Below are positions 5,864-13,222 of a stretch of 14,091 nt of DNA, piece by piece; position 1 is the stretch's first letter, and the number at the start of each line of letters is the position of its first letter. The translations under genes were made by a program, and so were the position numbers. The DNA is from JADDRA01 sp038233555 (GTDB lineage Bacteria > Actinomycetota > Acidimicrobiia > Acidimicrobiales > CADCSY01): contig JBBSLT010000052.1 of the NCBI GenBank assembly GCA_038233555.1, forward strand, positions 1-14,091. Reading direction: 5' to 3'. The notes beneath the pieces are model-generated. The model had not been told where the DNA came from. It worked only from the letters and a program-made list of their open reading frames with translations, and did no database searches.

Positions 5864-7465
5864 GTGGTTGACGGGTTCGACAGGGGAGCCGGGGTCCGTT
5901 CGGTGTTGGAGCACCAAGCCGCCCGCCTCGGGAGTCAGCCGTTCTTGACCCTGCCCGACGCCCATCTGAGCTACGCCGAGGCTGACGAGCTGGCCAACCG
6001 GGTGGCGCAAATGCTGGCGGGCCTTGGGGTCGTCAGTGGCGACGTCGTCATGGCCCACTGTGAAAACGGGGCGCCAATGGTGTCCACCTGGTTCGCCTGC
6101 ATGAAGCTCGGCGCGGTATTCATGCCCGTCAACGGCTTGCTTACCGGGGAGCCGCTGCGCAAGGTCATGGCCCATGCCGGGGGAGCGGTGGTGGTCTGCG
6201 AGGCGTCGCTCTACACCGCCCTCGCCGCCGTGCGCCCGGGCCTGCCCCGGCTGCGCCACGTCGTGGTGGCGGGGGGGGATGCGCCCCCTGGGATGCGGTC
6301 GTGGGAGGCTTTGGTCGATGCGGCATCGGCCGCATCCCCTTCGGCGCTGGTCGACGACCCGAGGGCACCAGCCAAGCTGATGTACACGTCGGGCACGACG
6401 GGGACGCCCAAGGGTGTGCGTTGGAGCCGGGCGTGTGAGGCCACGTGGGGCCGGGCCTACGGCGACGAGCTTTTGCCCCTGGCGGCGGGGGAGACCGTGT
6501 TTTGCTGTCTTCCGCTCGCCCACGCCACCTGCCAGGGGACGGTCCTGGCCGCGCTGCACCGGGGCGGACACGCCACCATCGAGGCCGGGTTCCACCCCTA
6601 CGGGTTCTGGCGCCGCCTGCGTGAAGCTGAGGCGGTCATGTTCAGCTTCGTGGGGACCATCCTCTCGGTGCTGGCCAGTCGCCCGCCTCGTTCCGACGAC
6701 ACCGACAACCCGGTCCGCCGGGTCATGGGCTCCGGTGCCCCGGCGATGATTTGGCCCGCGTTCGAAGCGCGCTTCGGGTGTCAGGTGGTCGATGTCTGGG
6801 GCCAGACCGAGACGGCGTCGTGTTGGACGAGGCCGCAACGGTTGCCCCAGCGGCCCGGCACCATCGGCTGCCCCAGCCGCCGCTTCGAGGCCAGAGTCGT
6901 GGATGACGACGGGAAGGAGGTGGCCACCGGCACCGACGGCGAGCTGTGGATCCGGCCCAGGGACCGCCTCGACATGTTCGAGGGCTACCTGGATGACGAC
7001 GGGAAGCTGATCCCGCCGTGGGACGACGAGGGCTGGTACCACTCGGGAGACCTCGTGCGGCGCGACCACGACGGAGAGTACGTCTTCGCCGGGCGCCGGC
7101 GTGACGCCATCCGTCGCCGGGGCGAGATCTTGGCGCCAGGTGAGATCGAGGAGGCCGCCCTGGCCCACCCAGGGGTGCTTGAGGCGGCCGCCGTGGGCGT
7201 CCCGGTCGACGGGCATCTCGACGAGGAGGTCAAGCTGTGTGCGGTGACCCGGGGAGGTGTTGACCTCGATGCCGCCGAGCTGCACGATTTCCTGAGCCGG
7301 CGGCTGCCCAAGTTCATGGTCCCGCGCTACGTCGACATCCGCTCCGAGCTGCCCAAGACGCCGACCACCCGGGTGCGCAAGTACCAGTTGGCGGACGAGG
7401 GCACGGCCGGCATCTGGGATGCCCGGGCCCAGCGCCCGGTCTCGTCCCCCGGTGAGACCGACTAG
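5864..7465 (+). CDS. Acyl-CoA synthetase, class I adenylate-forming, crotonobetaine/carnitine-CoA ligase (CaiC)-like
   Basis: The 533-residue product is a full-length ligase that would activate a carboxylic acid through an acyl-adenylate and transfer it to CoA. Motifs in order: P-loop-like YTSGTTGTPKGV at 174-185, VWGQTETAS around 311-319, WYHSGDLVRRD with D396 binding the ribose, then the hinge region AGRRRDAIRRRGE and APGEIE. Near the C-terminus LPKTPTTRVRK has arginine where most ligases have the catalytic A10 lysine; Lys506 lies three residues further on. The frame is open upstream of 5864, but that part is antisense in character and overlaps the selenoprotein gene. GTG 5864 has an AGGGCAGG ribosome site about 5 bases upstream and lies 1 base after the selenoprotein stop. 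The substrate cannot be read from sequence; resemblance to CaiC-type ligases is by motif style only. Confidence 0.88.
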   Translation: MVDGFDRGAGVRSVLEHQAARLGSQPFLTLPDAHLSYAEADELANRVAQMLAGLGVVSGDVVMAHCENGAPMVSTWFACMKLGAVFMPVNGLLTGEPLRKVMAHAGGAVVVCEASLYTALAAVRPGLPRLRHVVVAGGDAPPGMRSWEALVDAASAASPSALVDDPRAPAKLMYTSGTTGTPKGVRWSRACEATWGRAYGDELLPLAAGETVFCCLPLAHATCQGTVLAALHRGGHATIEAGFHPYGFWRRLREAEAVMFSFVGTILSVLASRPPRSDDTDNPVRRVMGSGAPAMIWPAFEARFGCQVVDVWGQTETASCWTRPQRLPQRPGTIGCPSRRFEARVVDDDGKEVATGTDGELWIRPRDRLDMFEGYLDDDGKLIPPWDDEGWYHSGDLVRRDHDGEYVFAGRRRDAIRRRGEILAPGEIEEAALAHPGVLEAAAVGVPVDGHLDEEVKLCAVTRGGVDLDAAELHDFLSRRLPKFMVPRYVDIRSELPKTPTTRVRKYQLADEGTAGIWDARAQRPVSSPGETD

Positions 7466-7499
7466 GCGGGCCCTCTCGAGGCTGGGCGAGCATGGGTCG

Positions 7500-8924
7500 A
7501 TGGACGGTGACTTTCACTTCGAGCCCTTCGTACACCTGGCCGGGCTCGACGACGACCGGGCGCTCATCGCCTGGGGGGGTTTTTGGTTCTGCCCGTTCCC
7601 TGACGGCAGTGGTTGGCGAACGGTGGACGACGAGGAGCTGCCCGACATCGACCCCGGGCGCACCGAGTCCATCGGCGCTCGGTCCAAGCCCTACGGCGAC
7701 GCTCGGGTGCAAGTCTTCGACGGCGAGGGCAACCTGGCTGGTGAGGCACGGACGAGCGAGGCCAACCACGTTTGGATCACCGGCCTCGGCCCCCAGACCG
7801 AATACCGCTACGAGATCATGGTCGACGGTCAACCGTGGGTACCCGAGACCTGCATGCGCTGGCACCGCATCGACGCCGACCGGGGAGAGCTTCGCCCGGC
7901 CGGGCGGACCTACGACTGCCGGTTCCGCACCTTTCCCGAACCGGACACGGCGACCCATGCGCGCTTCGTGGCGTTGGGTGACTACGGCATCGGCATCCAG
8001 ATTGACGCCGAGGCCGGGGCCCAGCAGCAGCGGATCGCTGCGATTCTCGAGCGCTTGACGGAGGACCCGGGCATCGACTTGGTGATCACCCTGGGCGACA
8101 ACATCTACCACGGCGAGGACGACAGTGCCGGCGGCAGCGGTCAAGAGGACGACGACTGGTACTTCAGCTACTACGAGCCGTACCGGTTCGTGATCAGCAG
8201 GGTGCCGGTGTACCCGTCGGTCGGCAACCACGACGCAGGCGAGACCGAGCGCAGCGACGACAGGGGCCAGCTCGCCGATAACCACTTCACCGACCTACGC
8301 TTCGACAGCTCGGTGGACGACGACCGTTCCAGCGTGGCCATCGAGGGGGCCGCCGTATCCGGCCTGTTCTACCGGTTCACCTTCGGGCGCCTGGTGGAGT
8401 TCGTGTGCATCGACACGTCCGAAGCTGCCGGTTTCGAAGCGGACCGCTTCTTCGACGATCCCGAGCATCAGCTGTTTCTCGATCAGGCCTTCGACCGCAG
8501 CCGGATCGATGCTGGGAGGTGGCTGATCCCCTTCGGCCATCACCCGCCCTACTGCGCTGGGCCCAAGCACCACAACGACGAGGCGCAGATCCGCAGCCTC
8601 GTGCCCCGCTACCGCGAGAGCGGCGTGCAGTTGGTGCTCTCCGGCCACGAGCACAACTTCCAGCACGCCGAGCGCGAGGGCATCCACTACGTCGTCTCCG
8701 GCGCAGGAGGGAAGTTGCGCCACGGCGAACCCGACGGGCTCGACACGGCCGGCACCCGGAGCTGGGCGGCAGAGCCGCACCTGCTGCTCGTCGAGGCCGA
8801 CGCCGACCATCTCAGCCTGCTTCCGCTCGCCCGGCTCGACGACGGCCGGCCCGCAGCCATCGCGGCCCACTCCGTCGACGGTGGTGCCGCCGAACTGCCC
8901 ATCGTGATCCCCTACAGGCACTAG
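7500..8924 (+). CDS. Purple-acid-phosphatase-like metallophosphoesterase with N-terminal fibronectin-type domain
   Basis: The 474-residue protein has the five conserved blocks of the purple-acid-phosphatase type of calcineurin-like phosphoesterase: LGDYG (D161), GDNIYH (D200, Y203), GNHD (N243, H244), GHHPP (H347, H348) and GHEHNF (H383, H385). Together they form a two-metal centre for phosphoester hydrolysis. Residues 1 to about 145 look like the beta-sandwich domain that precedes the catalytic domain in this family (GLGPQTEYRYEIMVDGQPW). No signal peptide is visible from ATG 7500, and none in the 27-residue in-frame extension upstream, which is Arg/Pro-rich. The protein is therefore predicted cytoplasmic, unusual for a group that is often secreted. 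The start lies 34 bases after the acyl-CoA ligase stop. The substrate is unknown. Confidence 0.85.
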   Translation: MDGDFHFEPFVHLAGLDDDRALIAWGGFWFCPFPDGSGWRTVDDEELPDIDPGRTESIGARSKPYGDARVQVFDGEGNLAGEARTSEANHVWITGLGPQTEYRYEIMVDGQPWVPETCMRWHRIDADRGELRPAGRTYDCRFRTFPEPDTATHARFVALGDYGIGIQIDAEAGAQQQRIAAILERLTEDPGIDLVITLGDNIYHGEDDSAGGSGQEDDDWYFSYYEPYRFVISRVPVYPSVGNHDAGETERSDDRGQLADNHFTDLRFDSSVDDDRSSVAIEGAAVSGLFYRFTFGRLVEFVCIDTSEAAGFEADRFFDDPEHQLFLDQAFDRSRIDAGRWLIPFGHHPPYCAGPKHHNDEAQIRSLVPRYRESGVQLVLSGHEHNFQHAEREGIHYVVSGAGGKLRHGEPDGLDTAGTRSWAAEPHLLLVEADADHLSLLPLARLDDGRPAAIAAHSVDGGAAELPIVIPYRH

Positions 8925-9023
8925 GCGGGCGGGAAGAGCTTGTGACGGATATGTGGCCCGTCTCTGCCTTGCCCCGCCGTGATACTGGTCTCTCCCGCTA
9001 CGGCCGGACCCGTCCGTGCCGCC

Positions 9024-9072
9024 GCTTTGTGTGCGTTCTTGGTGCTCTGGCCATCGGGAGTGAACACAAAGC
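9024..9072. repeat. 9-bp perfect inverted repeat with 31-base spacer, upstream of cobO
   Basis: GCTTTGTGT (9024-9032) is exactly complementary to ACACAAAGC (9064-9072). It lies in the 203-base gap between the phosphoesterase and cobO. It is not followed by a T-run, so it is not a standard Rho-independent terminator. It could be an operator with separated half sites or an mRNA stem-loop. The arms are AT-richer than the surroundings. I see no cobalamin riboswitch motif here. Confidence 0.35.
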
Positions 9073-9113
9073 ACGACCGACGGCTCATCGGACTACCGAC
9101 GAACGCCGTCGCG

Positions 9114-9119
9114 TAGGCT
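9114..9119 (+). promoter_or_regulatory. Candidate -10 box (TAGGCT) for leaderless cobO
   Basis: TAGGCT fits TANNNT and lies 8 bases before the cobO GTG, the same distance as the box before menB. There is no Shine-Dalgarno sequence in front of the GTG, in keeping with a leaderless transcript. No clear -35 is visible. Confidence 0.35.
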
Positions 9120-9127
9120 CGTCGACC

Positions 9128-9475
9128 GTGGCCCGGGTCCCGTCGATCGTCGTGGTGAACGCCGGGGACGGCAAGGGAAAGTCGTCGTCAGCCTTCGGTG
9201 TGATGGGCCGGGGTTGGGCCCGAGGCTGGCGGGTCGGGGTGGTTCAGTTCGTCAAGGGCGGTGACTGGCAGAAGGGTGAGCGCAAGCTGGCCGACCACCT
9301 CGGGATCGAGTGGCACACCCTCGGCGACGGCTTCACCCGGGAGTCGAACGACCTGGACGAGTCGGCGGCCAAGGCCCGCCGCGCCTGGTCGGTGGCCATG
9401 GCCATGCTGGCGGCGGGCGAGCACGAGCTGCTCGTCCTCGACGAGTTGATGGCCATGAAGGGCATCGAGTACTGA
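9128..9475 (+). CDS. cobO: Cob(I)alamin/corrinoid adenosyltransferase (CobO), internally truncated
   Basis: CobO transfers the 5'-deoxyadenosyl group of ATP to the corrinoid cobalt in cobalamin synthesis. The N-terminal half is well conserved: P-loop NAGDGKGKSS at 11-20, FGVMGRGWARGWRVGVVQF, then GDGFTRESNDLDES and the acidic LLVLDEL at 102-107. Immediately after, the protein jumps to MAMKGIEY, which resembles the extreme C-terminus of CobO. The product is only 115 residues against a usual 190-200. The missing part is the central and C-terminal portion between the DE motif and the tail, including the TGR and TEM...KH regions. The loss keeps the frame. The GTG start at 9128 is chosen because homology begins there; the longer open frame upstream is a shadow of the phosphoesterase. 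The product is probably inactive as written, or the assembly has lost sequence. Confidence 0.75.
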   Translation: MARVPSIVVVNAGDGKGKSSSAFGVMGRGWARGWRVGVVQFVKGGDWQKGERKLADHLGIEWHTLGDGFTRESNDLDESAAKARRAWSVAMAMLAAGEHELLVLDELMAMKGIEY

Positions 9476-9741
9476 GCCGGCCCCGGACCATCGAGGAGGT
9501 TGGCGCCACCCTGCGTACCAGTCGGCGGGCGTTGGTCGAGTACGAGCAGGCCACCAGGGATGCCTGGGAGTCCGACCTCTTGGCCTACGACCGCCTGCTG
9601 TTCCTAGCGGCGACCATGCTCGACGTGGTCGTGCCCTCCGGCGTGATCGAGGGCGTGCCGCTCACCGCCGCGCAGCGGGCCCGGCTGGAGGAGGGCTTGG
9701 CCGGGGCCGGGTCGCAGGTGCAGCCCGGCGGGCCCGTGTGA
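9472..9741 (+). CDS. Small hypothetical protein overlapping the cobO stop
   Basis: The 89-residue product contains RTIEEVGATLRTSRRALVEY and ESDLLAYDRLLFLAATMLDV followed by VPLTAAQRARLEEGL. It looks like a soluble, mainly helical protein with normal amino-acid composition, unlike the Arg/Pro-rich shadow frames around it. I do not recognise the family. No ATG or GTG lies close by in frame. The best start is CTG 9472, which overlaps the cobO stop (CTGA) and has GAAGGG 9 bases upstream. A later CTG (9511, with GGAGG upstream) or TTG 9532 is possible. The gene converges on the copper-protein gene with a 15-base gap. Confidence 0.5.
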   Translation: MSRPRTIEEVGATLRTSRRALVEYEQATRDAWESDLLAYDRLLFLAATMLDVVVPSGVIEGVPLTAAQRARLEEGLAGAGSQVQPGGPV

Positions 9742-9756
9742 AGCGGCGTCGATCCA

Positions 9757-11742
9757 CTACTGCACTTCGAACACCAACGGCACCGACACGGCCGGCTTGC
9801 CCGGCTCGGCGATGGTGACCGACCCTTCCCAGCCCCCCGTCATGCTGAGCTCGAGCTTGGCGTCGTACCTGCCCGGTTCGGCGTCGCTGGCTACCGTGAA
9901 GACGCCCGGATGTTGCATGCCGGGCATGTCGGCATCGATGCATACCTTCGCCCCGGTCACCGGTTCGCCGTCCTGGCGCACGGTGAAGAAGAACGTGGTT
10001 CCCTCCGCCACCGGAGGGTTGGGATCGGACTCGATGGTCACGTCGTAGCTGGGGTCAGCCGTGCCCTGGCCGCAGTTCCTCTCCTCCGTCGCCGCCGGCG
10101 TCTCTGGCTGTCCGGAGGCGGTGGTCTCCAACGCCATCGGGACCTCGACTGCGTCGGTCGGGGTCTGCACCAGGGCGGTGACCGTCCAGCGGCCGTCGAT
10201 GGACAGTTGGCTCCCTGAGCCGCGCCAGTGCGAATCAGGATCCTGCGTGAGGTCCAGGGTGGCCGTAGCTACATCGGGGCGATCATCCAATTGGAAACGC
10301 AGCGACACGGCTTCTGCGGGCACGGGCTCGCCGGAGTCGTAGTCCTCCACCGTGGAATCGAATCGGTTCGGGCCCACAGATCCGGGGCTGACCTCGAGCC
10401 GGACGCGCACGGATGTCGCGTAGTCGTTCCCGGTGGCGGTCACGGTCACGGTCGCCGTTGGCTCGGCCTTGGACGCCGCCGCCACCGAGGCCGAAGGGGG
10501 CAGGCCGGCAAGCACCGCCGTCACCCCGAGGACTCCGGCGGCGATGGCCACCTCGCCCCGGACCAGCCGGCGAAGACCGCCGACGCGGCCGGGCGACACG
10601 GCCCGGACATGGCGGAACCGGCTGCTGGCCCCCAGCGCCACCAGGGCGGCGAAGAAGCCGAACTTCACGAGGAGTGTTACCCCGAAGGTGGTGTCGACCA
10701 GCCGGGTCCAGGCCCCGACTTCGTCGAGGGCGCGCAGCGCACCCGAGACGACGACGACGGCGAGTGTCCCGCCGGCCACCGAGGAGAAGCGCCGGGCCAG
10801 CCCGGAACCCTGGCCCCGATCGCCTCGTCGCATCGCCACCAGGAGCCAGACGAGCCCGCCGACCCACGCCCCCACCGAGACGAGGTGGAGCCACTGCACC
10901 CCGACGGTGAACCAGCGAACGGAAGAGGCGTTGGCATGGCCGGCGAGGGCACGCGTCAACATGGCGGCTGACGCACCGACGCCCACGACCGCCAGCGACA
11001 ACCGGCTCGGGCGCAGACAGGCCCAGACGACCGCCACGCCGGCGAGCCCTACGGCGACGGCCTGCGCCGTCAGCTTCTGACCGGTGGACGAGGAGAGGAG
11101 GTTGGTCAGGCTCGTCCCGGTGCTCGCACGCTGGTCGGTGATGGTGAGCAGCAGGCCGCCGGCCGCCGCCACCCAGGCTGCGCCCAGCGCCCGGCGAGCG
11201 ATGACGTCCGGGCTCGACACCACGACCATGCCCACCACGGCGGCCCCGAGCATCAGCACGACACCGACGTAGAACAGCCATCGCCCGGCGACGGAAGCAA
11301 CGGTCGGCGCCGAGGTGGCGTCCACCGCTTGCGCTCCTGCGGTTCCCGCCGGCACGGCAGAGACACCCACGCCGAAGGCCACGGATCCTGCGGTGGTGTG
11401 GCCGTCGAGGGCAGACGTCGTCCGCCACGTCATGGTGTAGGTGCCTTGCGCCAGTTCGCCCAGGGCCACCTGCAACTGCGCCGGCGGCCCCTGAAGCGTC
11501 TCGGTCTCGCCCACCTCGCTCTCTGTGCCGGATGCATCGAGGACACGCACCACCGAGAGCGCCGGGTCGAGCGCCTCATTGAAGGTCAGCAGCGCCTGTG
11601 CCGGCGGCTGTTCGAGGCTGGCACCGTCAGTCGGAGTCGAGGCCGTCAGCACTGCGTGGCCATGTGCGGGGGCGACCGCCCACGCCATCGAGACCACGGC
11701 GAACACCACGCCGCCAAGCACCCTCCTGAGTCGCCGCGTCAC
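9757..11742 (-). CDS. CopC-CopD-YtkA fusion, copper resistance/transport membrane protein
   Basis: The 661-residue protein combines three parts. A signal peptide ends at AHG, leaving His29 as the first mature residue. An extracytoplasmic CopC domain follows to about residue 127, in which His29, Asp113 and His115 (SALDGH) match the Cu(II) site of CopC. Residues of about 150-455 form a CopD multi-helix membrane domain, with LAGHANASS and WLHLVSVGAWVGGLVWLL. The C-terminal part, from about 460, is extracytoplasmic and ends in a YtkA-like beta domain with DADMPGMQHPG near 603-613 and cysteines in NCGQ and KVCID. CopC-CopD fusions are known as YcnJ-type copper importers or tolerance proteins. GTG 11742 is chosen because the signal peptide begins there; the frame continues to ATG 11862 but overlaps the upstream gene. 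The gap to that gene is 19 bases, so an operon is likely. Confidence 0.88.
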   Translation of the reverse strand: MTRRLRRVLGGVVFAVVSMAWAVAPAHGHAVLTASTPTDGASLEQPPAQALLTFNEALDPALSVVRVLDASGTESEVGETETLQGPPAQLQVALGELAQGTYTMTWRTTSALDGHTTAGSVAFGVGVSAVPAGTAGAQAVDATSAPTVASVAGRWLFYVGVVLMLGAAVVGMVVVSSPDVIARRALGAAWVAAAGGLLLTITDQRASTGTSLTNLLSSSTGQKLTAQAVAVGLAGVAVVWACLRPSRLSLAVVGVGASAAMLTRALAGHANASSVRWFTVGVQWLHLVSVGAWVGGLVWLLVAMRRGDRGQGSGLARRFSSVAGGTLAVVVVSGALRALDEVGAWTRLVDTTFGVTLLVKFGFFAALVALGASSRFRHVRAVSPGRVGGLRRLVRGEVAIAAGVLGVTAVLAGLPPSASVAAASKAEPTATVTVTATGNDYATSVRVRLEVSPGSVGPNRFDSTVEDYDSGEPVPAEAVSLRFQLDDRPDVATATLDLTQDPDSHWRGSGSQLSIDGRWTVTALVQTPTDAVEVPMALETTASGQPETPAATEERNCGQGTADPSYDVTIESDPNPPVAEGTTFFFTVRQDGEPVTGAKVCIDADMPGMQHPGVFTVASDAEPGRYDAKLELSMTGGWEGSVTIAEPGKPAVSVPLVFEVQ

Positions 11743-11761
11743 GGGTCCGGGACCACCCGCG

Positions 11762-12274
11762 TCACCGACTACGTGATCTCGTCCGCTCCGCTGGATCCTT
11801 GCCCCCTTCGACCTTCGACCCGCCGCCGGGGAAGGAGCGCCTGCGGGCGGCGACCAGGGCACCAGCCGCCGTGAGCAGACCCAGGGCGCCGACGAACATC
11901 CCCACGATGGCGAACGTCCGGGCGCTGTTCACCCGGTTGCCCGCCTCGCTGAGAGCGCTCTCCACGGCGGCGGTACGGGTGTCGAGGCGGGGAACTTCAC
12001 GGTCGATGCGAGTCGCCAGTTGGCCCGTCGAAGGGTCCTTGGCCGGGAACTGGATGCTGGCACCGTCCTCGACCTCGTCGAAGGTGGTCGGCGACGACGT
12101 GAACGACTCGTCCACCCCCTGGCCCCGGATGCTGCCGACGACGCGCAGGGTGTAGGTGCCGGGGCGAGTCGGCGTCAGCGGTGCCCGGTAGTCGCCCGGT
12201 GTCCCGGACCCACCCGTCCCGACATCGGCCTGGAGGGGCAGCGTGATCTTGTCCGAGCCCTTGATCACCTCCAC
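11762..12274 (-). CDS. C-terminal part of a membrane-anchored surface protein, N-terminus lost
   Basis: The open part encodes an Ig-like beta domain (EVIKGSDKITLPLQ, GTPGDYRAPLTPTRPGTYTLRV, VDESFTSSPTTFDEVEDGASIQFP), then a helical stretch able to form a coiled coil (LATRIDREVPRLDTRTAAVE) and one membrane helix (TFAIVGMFVGALGLLTAAGALVA) before an Arg-rich tail. That plan is typical of proteins held on the outside of the membrane and found beside CopC/CopD-type genes. GTG 12274 is the first usable start in this frame, but the same frame stays open and domain-like further upstream (KADGSAPVTDLGDSLEV), so the real protein is longer. It has no signal peptide here, which conflicts with its membrane anchor. 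The gene is probably cotranscribed with the copper gene. Confidence 0.65.
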   Translation of the reverse strand: MEVIKGSDKITLPLQADVGTGGSGTPGDYRAPLTPTRPGTYTLRVVGSIRGQGVDESFTSSPTTFDEVEDGASIQFPAKDPSTGQLATRIDREVPRLDTRTAAVESALSEAGNRVNSARTFAIVGMFVGALGLLTAAGALVAARRRSFPGGGSKVEGGKDPAERTRSRSR

Positions 12275-12353
12275 CTCGAGCGAGTCTCCGAGGTCGGTGA
12301 CCGGGGCGCTGCCGTCGGCTTTGGAGCACCCACGCCAGGAGTTTCCTCGTCAT
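12275..12353 (-). pseudogene. Orphaned 5' end of the surface-protein gene, out of frame with its remainder
   Basis: ATG 12353 has a strong GAGGGGAG ribosome site about 6 bases upstream and opens MTRKLLAWV, like the start of a signal peptide. After about nine codons this frame turns into Arg-rich nonsense, while another frame takes up the domain at KADGSAPVTDLGDS. The signal peptide core and probably 60-80 further residues are missing. This looks like an out-of-frame deletion, or an assembly error. Confidence 0.5.
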
Positions 12354-12577
12354 CTGCGACTCCCCTCGGGGTTCCGCTCGGGCCGGCCACGATTCACCCC
12401 GGCAAGCACGAGCACATGGTACGTGGGCGGCCTATCGAGTGAACATCGCCCGTGCCTCGTCACCCATGTTCCCCTGTCGCGCTTACATCAGCGGTCCTTT
12501 TGATAACGTCTTCTCCGTCCACGGCCGATGCGGTGGATTGAATCGGCGAAGACAACAACGGAAAGGGGTGGGCCGCT
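12354..12577. promoter_or_regulatory. 224-bp divergent intergenic region between the two surface-protein genes
   Basis: The region must carry promoters for the copper operon (minus) and for the surface protein at 12578 (plus). Its composition is less GC-rich than the flanks, notably around 12481-12510 where TTACAT and TGATAACG stand out as possible promoter parts, but their spacing is too short for a normal pair. Shine-Dalgarno sequences lie at both ends: GAGGGGAG for the minus gene and GAAAGGGG (12561-12568) for the plus gene. I see no RNA gene or long repeat. Confidence 0.35.
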
Positions 12578-13156
12578 GTGCGGTTCTCGTCTCGAAAGTG
12601 GCTTGTAGGGACCGTGGCAGCGGCCCTGTCCTTGGTGATTCCCGCGGGGATCGCCTGGGGGTGTGTCACCGTGGTCCAGTTCAATGTCGTTGGTCCGGCC
12701 ACTGTTGAACCGGGTGGGACGGTGGAGGTCTTCGGTGGTGACTTCGCCCGAGGGGAGCCGGTGAACATCCGCCTCGACTCGCAGGACGGGCCGATCCTCG
12801 CCACCGAGCCGTCCCCTATGCCCTCCACCATGACGAGCCAGTTCACCCTGCAGGTCCCGATCGGCGCGGACGTCGCTCCCGGGCAGCACATCCTGGTCGC
12901 CACCCAAGACCACTTCGACATGAACGTCGGGATCCCCGCCCGGGCCCCGATCTACGTCAGTTCCTCGCCTCCGGCGGAGCCGACGCTGGCGCAACGGACC
13001 ACGGTGCTTGCCGTGGACGAAGGCTCGAGCGCCGCCAGTTTCATCCTGATCGGGCTGGGAGTCGCCGCCGCCGGCCTCCTGTTGGCCGGAGTGGCAAGCA
13101 TGATCGCCGCCCGGCGGACCTCGTCGGGTCAGGCCCAAGGCGCCGAGTCGTCGTAG
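12578..13156 (+). CDS. Secreted, C-terminally membrane-anchored protein of unknown function
   Basis: The 192-residue product begins with a signal peptide (basic MRFSSRKWL, then a hydrophobic core to about residue 28). It continues with an Ig-like domain (VVGPATVEPGGTVEVFGGDFARGEPVNIRL) and a linker rich in Ser/Pro. It ends with one membrane helix (SFILIGLGVAAAGLLLAGVASMIAA) and a short basic tail. A cysteine follows the hydrophobic core (AWGCV), but the residues before it are a poor lipobox. The organisation copies that of the partner gene on the other strand, so both may serve the same surface structure. GTG 12578 is supported by GAAAGGGG 9 bases upstream. No enzyme motif is visible; the name of the family is unknown to me. 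Confidence 0.8.
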   Translation: MRFSSRKWLVGTVAAALSLVIPAGIAWGCVTVVQFNVVGPATVEPGGTVEVFGGDFARGEPVNIRLDSQDGPILATEPSPMPSTMTSQFTLQVPIGADVAPGQHILVATQDHFDMNVGIPARAPIYVSSSPPAEPTLAQRTTVLAVDEGSSAASFILIGLGVAAAGLLLAGVASMIAARRTSSGQAQGAESS

Positions 13157-13210
13157 CTACCGGCTCCTGAGTTGAGTTCTCTTCCTGCGGCTCCCTGCCG
13201 CTTCATCTCC

Positions 13211-13218
13211 CTAGGAGG
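13211..13218 (+). promoter_or_regulatory. Strong Shine-Dalgarno site deciding the GTG 13223 start
   Basis: CTAGGAGG contains a full AGGAGG 4 bases before GTG 13223. It is the best ribosome site in the window and fixes the start of the downstream gene. Confidence 0.7.
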
Positions 13219-13222
13219 GTTC

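Noticed and set aside
8405..9127. N-terminal extension of CobO
   Set aside because: It is an alternative frame of the phosphoesterase plus the gap; CobO homology begins at 9128.
11743..11862. Upstream start of the copper protein at ATG 11862
   Set aside because: It overlaps the upstream gene and would bury the signal peptide that begins at GTG 11742.
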